DNA of 64,000 nt from Gordonia sputi NBRC 100414. Its GTDB lineage: Bacteria; Actinomycetota; Actinomycetes; Mycobacteriales; Mycobacteriaceae. Both the position numbers and the translations under genes were made by a program. The stretch is taken from contig NZ_BAFC01000052.1 of NCBI RefSeq assembly GCF_000248055.1, positions 62,001 through 126,000 of the forward strand, written 5' to 3'. How positions within the stretch are numbered: the stretch's first letter is position 1; each line of letters begins with the position of its first letter. Below, in pieces: positions 59,977 through 64,000 of the stretch. The notes below the pieces were generated by a model that saw only the letters and a program-made list of their open reading frames with translations, was not told the DNA's origin and made no database searches.

Positions 59977-60807
59977 TCAGAGCGTGATGTCGGGGATGGG
60001 TTGGTCGGCGAGCGTCGCCATGTATGCGTCGGAACCGGAGAAGCTCAAGCCGCTCAGCCCATGCCCAGCGCTCACCTCTGGTTCGATCGCCTCGATCGTG
60101 CGCTCTGCGGCGAGCAGCTCGTCGACGGTGTCGAACCGGGCGACCTCGGTCAGCTGAGACCAGGTCGGCGGCAGGAGGAAATGCTTGCCATCAGACCAGG
60201 CCGCGAGAGCGTCGGCCGCGCCGGCCCACCGCGCGACGTCGGCCTCCGACGTCGCGTCGTCGGCAATCTGGCCCTCAGGCATGGCCGCGAGGAAGAAGCG
60301 GGTGTCGTAGCGTCGCTTCTCGTTCTTCGGCGTGATCCAGTGCGCGAGCGGACGCAACAGGTCGGCACGCAGCGTGAGGTCGTGGGCGCGGAGGAACTCG
60401 GCAAACGAGATCGTCTTGTCGACCAGCCTGCGGCGTTCGTCGCGCAGCGTCGCCGGGTCGGCGAACGAGCCGTCGGGCCGCGACGCGAGCAGCACACCGC
60501 ACTCCTCGAACGTCTCGCGGACCGCCGCACAGACCAGGGCCTGGGCGAGCTCTTCCGTGGTGCCCAACTGCTGTGCCCACCAGGCCGCGTCGGGGCCGGT
60601 CCACGCGAGATCGGCGTCGGCATCACGAGGGTCGACGCCGCCACCGGGAAAGACCGTCATCCCACCGGCGAACGCCATCTGCTTGACCCGACGCTGCAGA
60701 AAGACCTCGATACCGCCGTCGGCGTCGCGCGCCAGCACGACCGTCGCGGCATCACGCAATGGCGCGACGGTCTCCGCGTGGGCTGTCGCGGCGTCTGTAT
60801 CGGTCAT
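59977..60807 (-). CDS. NUDIX hydrolase (Rv3040c-like)
   Basis: 276 aa, ATG 60807 with GGAG upstream. The NUDIX box is extended: GGMTVFPGGGVDPRD, an insert of about 40 residues, then AAVRETFEECGVLL (near 94-107). This long-insert form fits the NUDT7/NUDT8/RppH-like CoA or related pyrophosphatases. Convergent with the polymerase gene (34-bp gap). Confidence 0.9.
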   Translation of the reverse strand: MTDTDAATAHAETVAPLRDAATVVLARDADGGIEVFLQRRVKQMAFAGGMTVFPGGGVDPRDADADLAWTGPDAAWWAQQLGTTEELAQALVCAAVRETFEECGVLLASRPDGSFADPATLRDERRRLVDKTISFAEFLRAHDLTLRADLLRPLAHWITPKNEKRRYDTRFFLAAMPEGQIADDATSEADVARWAGAADALAAWSDGKHFLLPPTWSQLTEVARFDTVDELLAAERTIEAIEPEVSAGHGLSGLSFSGSDAYMATLADQPIPDITL

Positions 60808-60898
60808 GTCGATCTCCTGCTCTGTGCCGAACGGGTACGGCCAACTCCTACGTGGGCCACCACCTGTGGTCCGCGTCACCGAATCGACACTATCGCTG

Positions 60899-61747
60899 CT
60901 ACCCGGCGGCCCGTCGATGGGATCCGGCACGACGCGAACGACGCGCGAAGAAGCGGGAGCCGTCCTTGGTCAGCGTGATCTGCTGACGGAACGTGTCGGA
61001 GAGGTTCTTGCTCGTCAGCACGTCGCCGAGGAGGCCCTGCGCGACGACGCCGCCTTCCGAGAGCAGCATCGCGTGGGTAAAGCCGGGCGGGATCTCCTCG
61101 ACGTGGTGGGTGATGAGCACGGTGGCTGGCGCGTCGGGGTCCTGCGCGAGAATCGACAGCCGGTCGACGAGCTCCTCACGACCGCCGAGGTCGAGGCCTG
61201 CTGCGGGTTCGTCGAGGAGCAGCAGCTCGGGGTCGGTCATCAACGCGCGGGCGATCAACACGCGCTTCCGCTCACCCTCCGACAGCGTGCCGAATCTCCG
61301 GTCGGCGAGATGTTCAGCGCCCATCGACTCCAGCGATTCGACGGCCTGCGCGCGATCGACGTCGTCGTAGTCCTCACGCCACCGACCGATCACCGAATAG
61401 CCCGCCGAGATCACGACGTCGCTGACGACCTCGTCGTCGGGAACCCTGTCCGCCAGGCCGGGACTGCTCACTCCGATGCGCGTCGACAACTCGCGCACCT
61501 CGACTCGGCCGAGTGGCTCGTTGAGCAGAAACGCGGTGCCCGACGTCGGATGCAGTTCGGCGGCAGCCATGCGCAACAACGACGTCTTGCCCGCACCGTT
61601 GGGGCCGATGATCACCCAGCGCTCGTCGAGCTCGACCTGCCATGTGATCGGCCCGACAAGCGTCTTTCCACCGCGCACGAGTGTGACGTCACGAAAATCG
61701 ACGAGCAGGTCCGGGTCCGAGGATGCAGTGTCACTCACCCGTCCCAT
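60899..61747 (-). CDS. ABC transporter ATP-binding protein (Rv3041c-like)
   Basis: 282 aa. Walker A IIGPNGAGKTSLL (near 47), signature LSEGERKRVLIARAL (near 153) and Walker B LLLLDEPAAGLDLGG. The tail after about 225 is basic. No permease gene is next to it, so it may be a ModF-like or soluble ATPase that works with a distant partner. Upstream of the NUDIX gene on the same strand (91 bp). Confidence 0.9.
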   Translation of the reverse strand: MGRVSDTASSDPDLLVDFRDVTLVRGGKTLVGPITWQVELDERWVIIGPNGAGKTSLLRMAAAELHPTSGTAFLLNEPLGRVEVRELSTRIGVSSPGLADRVPDDEVVSDVVISAGYSVIGRWREDYDDVDRAQAVESLESMGAEHLADRRFGTLSEGERKRVLIARALMTDPELLLLDEPAAGLDLGGREELVDRLSILAQDPDAPATVLITHHVEEIPPGFTHAMLLSEGGVVAQGLLGDVLTSKNLSDTFRQQITLTKDGSRFFARRSRRAGSHRRAAG

Positions 61748-61879
61748 CGTGCCCTACCGGGCGGCCTCCCGGATGCTCGGACGCGACACTTCGCGTCGAC
61801 GTTTTTGTCGACGTGTTCGCCCACACCGAAACGGCCCCGGAACGGGAATACCTTCGACGCCACGCTCCTTGCCCTAGGT

Positions 61880-62878
61880 ATGCCCGTTGATCTCTCCATC
61901 CTCGACCTCGCCCAGGTCGGTCGCAACGAAACCGTCGCCCAATCCCTGGCCGCCTCAACAGAAATGGCCACCAAAGCCGAGCTCTGGGGCTACCGGCGAA
62001 TCTGGTACGCAGAACACCACAACATGCGCTCGATCGCGTCGTCGGCGCCTGCCGTTCTCATCGCACATGTCGCGGCACACACCTCGACAATCCGCCTCGG
62101 CGCCGGCGGAGTGATGCTCCCCAACCACGCGCCGCTGACGATCGCCGAGCAGTACGGCACCCTTGCCGAGCTGCACCCCGGCCGCATCGATCTGGGTCTC
62201 GGTCGAGCCCCCGGCAGCGACCAGCAGACCTTCACCGCACTGCGTCGGGACATGGCATCGGCCGACCGCTTCCCGTCCGACGTCCTCGAACTGCAGGGGT
62301 ACCTGCGCGGTGAGTCTCGCATTCCCGGAGTCGGGGCGACGCCCGGCGCGGGCACCGACGTCCCGCTCTACATCCTCGGTTCGTCGTTGTTCGGGGCACA
62401 ACTCGCCGCCGCGCTCGGACTGCCCTATGCCTTCGCATCGCACTTCGCTCCGCAGGCACTAGAAGAAGCCGTCGCGCTCTACCGCGACCAATTCCAGCCA
62501 TCCGAGGCACTCGCCGAGCCGTATGTCATCGCGGGCGTCTGCGTGATCGCCGACGACGATCCGGATGTCGCGGCAGCGCAGCTCCGCCAGGCCAAGCGCC
62601 AGCGAGTGACCGCACTCCTCGGTCGCGGTGGTCGGCAGTTCACCGACGACGAGGCCGACGCGATCCTCGAGATGCCACAGGGCAGGCAGATCGACTCGAT
62701 GCTGACCTATGCGGGCGTCGGCACCCCCGCGGAGGTCCGCGACTACCTCGACTGGTTTGCCGGGCACGCCAACGCCGACGAACTCATCGTCGCGTCGATC
62801 GCTCCCGACCGCGACGTGTGGCTGAGCACGCTCGGTCACCTCGCTCCTGCGGTGCAGCCCTCCACGCAGCCGGTTTGA
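61880..62878 (+). CDS. LLM-class (luciferase-like) flavin monooxygenase
   Basis: 332 aa. Bacterial-luciferase TIM barrel of the alkanal/MsnO8 type: MPVDLSILDLAQVG, RIWYAEHHNMRSIASSAP, TIRLGAGGVMLPNHAPL, GRIDLGLGRAPGSD. It uses reduced FMN or F420; which one cannot be read here. TAGGT directly before the ATG suggests a leaderless message. Substrate unknown. Confidence 0.92.
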   Translation: MPVDLSILDLAQVGRNETVAQSLAASTEMATKAELWGYRRIWYAEHHNMRSIASSAPAVLIAHVAAHTSTIRLGAGGVMLPNHAPLTIAEQYGTLAELHPGRIDLGLGRAPGSDQQTFTALRRDMASADRFPSDVLELQGYLRGESRIPGVGATPGAGTDVPLYILGSSLFGAQLAAALGLPYAFASHFAPQALEEAVALYRDQFQPSEALAEPYVIAGVCVIADDDPDVAAAQLRQAKRQRVTALLGRGGRQFTDDEADAILEMPQGRQIDSMLTYAGVGTPAEVRDYLDWFAGHANADELIVASIAPDRDVWLSTLGHLAPAVQPSTQPV

Positions 62879-62895
62879 TCGATCGCACGTTTTGG

Positions 62896-62923
62896 TCATA
62901 CACATCGTCGTTCTATGTATGAT
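62896..62923 (+). promoter_or_regulatory. Inverted-repeat operator/promoter before the metal-dependent hydrolase
   Basis: TCATACA (62896-62902) and TGTATGA (62916-62922) are perfect inverted arms 13 nt apart, of a size usual for TetR-type sites. The right arm overlaps a -10-like TATGAT (62918-62923), about 53 nt before the hydrolase ATG. No regulator gene is in the window. Confidence 0.6.
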
Positions 62924-62976
62924 CAACCTCATCATGCCGAGGCCGCGTCGGGCTCGGCAGGCGATGAGGAGCCAGG

Positions 62977-63951
62977 ATGTCCGACCTCAAGGTCCGCAGA
63001 GTCAAGTTCGACCTCGCCGGCGACGACATCCCATTCAACTGGCACCCACAGCGACCCGCCTTCGCGATGCAGTGCAACGTCGTGTCGTTCTTCGCGCCCG
63101 GCTTCGAGAAGCTGATCGTGCAGTCGACACGCGAAGCACTGCCGTTGATGCGAGACCCGGAGATGGTCGACGAGGCGACCGACTACATCAAACAGGAGGG
63201 CCAGCACACGGCTGCCCACCTGGCCCATCTCCGGGCGCTGATACGTCGGTGGCCCGGACTCAAACACACGATGGACGAGGTCATCGCGTCTTACGACCGG
63301 TTGCTCGCGACCAAGCCACTCGCTTGGCGTCTGGCCTACGCCGCGGTGGTGGAGGCGACCTTCACGCCCTACTTCCGCGTGTTTCTCGACCACGACGACA
63401 AGCTCTTCGAACCCGGTGATGAGCGCATTTCGTCGCTATTCATCTGGCACTTCGTCGAGGAGATGGAGCATCGGAGCTCAGCGCTGAGGGTGTACGACGC
63501 CGTCCACGACAGTTATCCCTACCGGCTCAAGACCATCGCGGGCGTGGTCAAGCATTTGAACGAGATGCTGAAGATCGTCGGAGACGGCTTCCGTGAGCAC
63601 GTACCCGTCGGTGAGGGCGGTGAGTTCGCCGACCTGGTCCCGGCCGGGGTCACGTTGCGGTCGATGGCCGCCGTGTGGCGGTTCAATCGGACGCACGCGG
63701 AGTACGACACGACCTACGCCGAGGTACCGCTGCGCGAGATGATCGAGATGTTCGTCGGACTCGTGCGGTCACAGGCACCCGACCACGATCCGCTCTACGA
63801 GCGACTCCCCGACTTCGCAGCCCGCTGGTTCCGACGCTACGACGAGGACCCACGGGCGGCCGCCCGCTGGTACTCGGTCGGCGTCGGCGAGATCGCCAAG
63901 CGCGTACCCGACGGCCAGGGCGACGTCGTCGACGCGACGTCCACGGCGTGA
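62977..63951 (+). CDS. Metal-dependent hydrolase family protein (PF10118 type)
   Basis: 324 aa, ATG 62977 after GAGGAGCCAGG. Pattern of the predicted metal-dependent hydrolase family: VVSFFAPGFEKLIVQSTREAL, YIKQEGQHTAAHLAHL (E-xx-H), LAYAAVVEATFTPYF and WHFVEEMEHRSSALRVYDAV (EExxH) give the Glu/His ligands of a helical, ferritin-like di-metal site. Function unproven. Preceded by a clear inverted repeat, so probably under a repressor. Confidence 0.88.
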   Translation: MSDLKVRRVKFDLAGDDIPFNWHPQRPAFAMQCNVVSFFAPGFEKLIVQSTREALPLMRDPEMVDEATDYIKQEGQHTAAHLAHLRALIRRWPGLKHTMDEVIASYDRLLATKPLAWRLAYAAVVEATFTPYFRVFLDHDDKLFEPGDERISSLFIWHFVEEMEHRSSALRVYDAVHDSYPYRLKTIAGVVKHLNEMLKIVGDGFREHVPVGEGGEFADLVPAGVTLRSMAAVWRFNRTHAEYDTTYAEVPLREMIEMFVGLVRSQAPDHDPLYERLPDFAARWFRRYDEDPRAAARWYSVGVGEIAKRVPDGQGDVVDATSTA

Positions 63952-63959
63952 ACCGGCGC

Positions 63960-64000
63960 TTATCGACGCGGTTCGAGTAGCGCGAAATCCGCGAAGTCGA
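63960..64000 (-). CDS. 3' end of a minus-strand gene cut by the window edge
   Basis: Minus frame reads DFADFALLEPRR then TAA (63960-63962), starting 9 bp past the hydrolase stop. Codon use looks protein-like and the convergent spacing is normal, but with only 12 codons it cannot be identified. Confidence 0.3.
   Translation of the reverse strand, partial: DFADFALLEPRR

Overview
This 64 kb window is high-GC, densely packed actinobacterial DNA. From memory, the gene order follows the Mycobacterium tuberculosis segment leuB-serA / ilvC-ilvN-ilvB / cfp6 / DoxX / lppZ / gatB-pfkA-gatA-gatC / ACT / ligA / metE-like / mnmA-iscS / plsC-GNAT / fixB-fixA / Rv3030-Rv3032 / Rv3034c-Rv3035 / Rv3037c-Rv3041c, with accessory blocks inserted. 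That synteny, several apparently leaderless starts and a GTTTCGACAGGCTCAACC-type intergenic repeat point to the Mycobacteriales, most likely Gordonia or a close relative. The species cannot be fixed from the sequence alone.

Layout. 0-2 kb: a GntR regulator with DUF1648 and PH-domain membrane proteins, led by a promoter with nested inverted repeats. 2-14 kb: amino-acid synthesis (leuB, serA, ilvBNC with a leader peptide and attenuator, ilvD), a secreted serine protease, a PH-domain protein and the Mg2+ channel mgtE. 14-20.6 kb: DoxX protein, LppZ-like lipoprotein, a secreted TNT-domain protein with a tightly coupled partner, gatB and pfkA. 20.7-26.7 kb: a NarL-type two-component system, a secreted phospholipase A2-like protein coupled to a membrane alpha/beta-hydrolase, and gatC-gatA. 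27-33 kb: monooxygenase-domain membrane protein, ACT protein, SnoaL/SDR/LysR cluster, ligA and a YjbR protein. 33-36.6 kb: iscS-mnmA-metE-like operon. 36.7-44 kb: an accessory cassette (FAD oxidoreductase, large SARP/AAA regulator, MFS efflux pump, DUF4334 protein). 44-48 kb: two acyltransferases and etfB-etfA. 48-55.5 kb: a glucan locus (methyltransferase, GH57, GT4, acetyltransferase, lipoprotein, GH13 amylase with a broken 3' end). 55.6-64 kb: two methyltransferases, enoyl-CoA hydratase, stand-alone LigD-type primase-polymerase, NUDIX, ABC ATPase, luciferase-like monooxygenase and a metal-dependent hydrolase.

Main points for a second look. (1) A Sec-secreted TNT (NAD+ glycohydrolase) toxin candidate at 16800-17528 overlaps by ATGA a small protein that resembles TNT immunity proteins. 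(2) A 76-bp almost fully palindromic repeat occurs twice, 53 kb apart, and two other long perfect-arm palindromes lie between genes. (3) ilvBNC has a 15-aa Leu/Val/Ile-rich leader peptide and terminator. (4) The GH13 gene has an apparent one-base deletion. (5) Three direct repeats lie upstream of pfkA. (6) A regulator/efflux/flavoenzyme cassette is inserted between otherwise conserved genes.

No tRNA, rRNA, CRISPR array, insertion sequence or phage gene was recognised. All family names come from motif reading and memory, with no database search.
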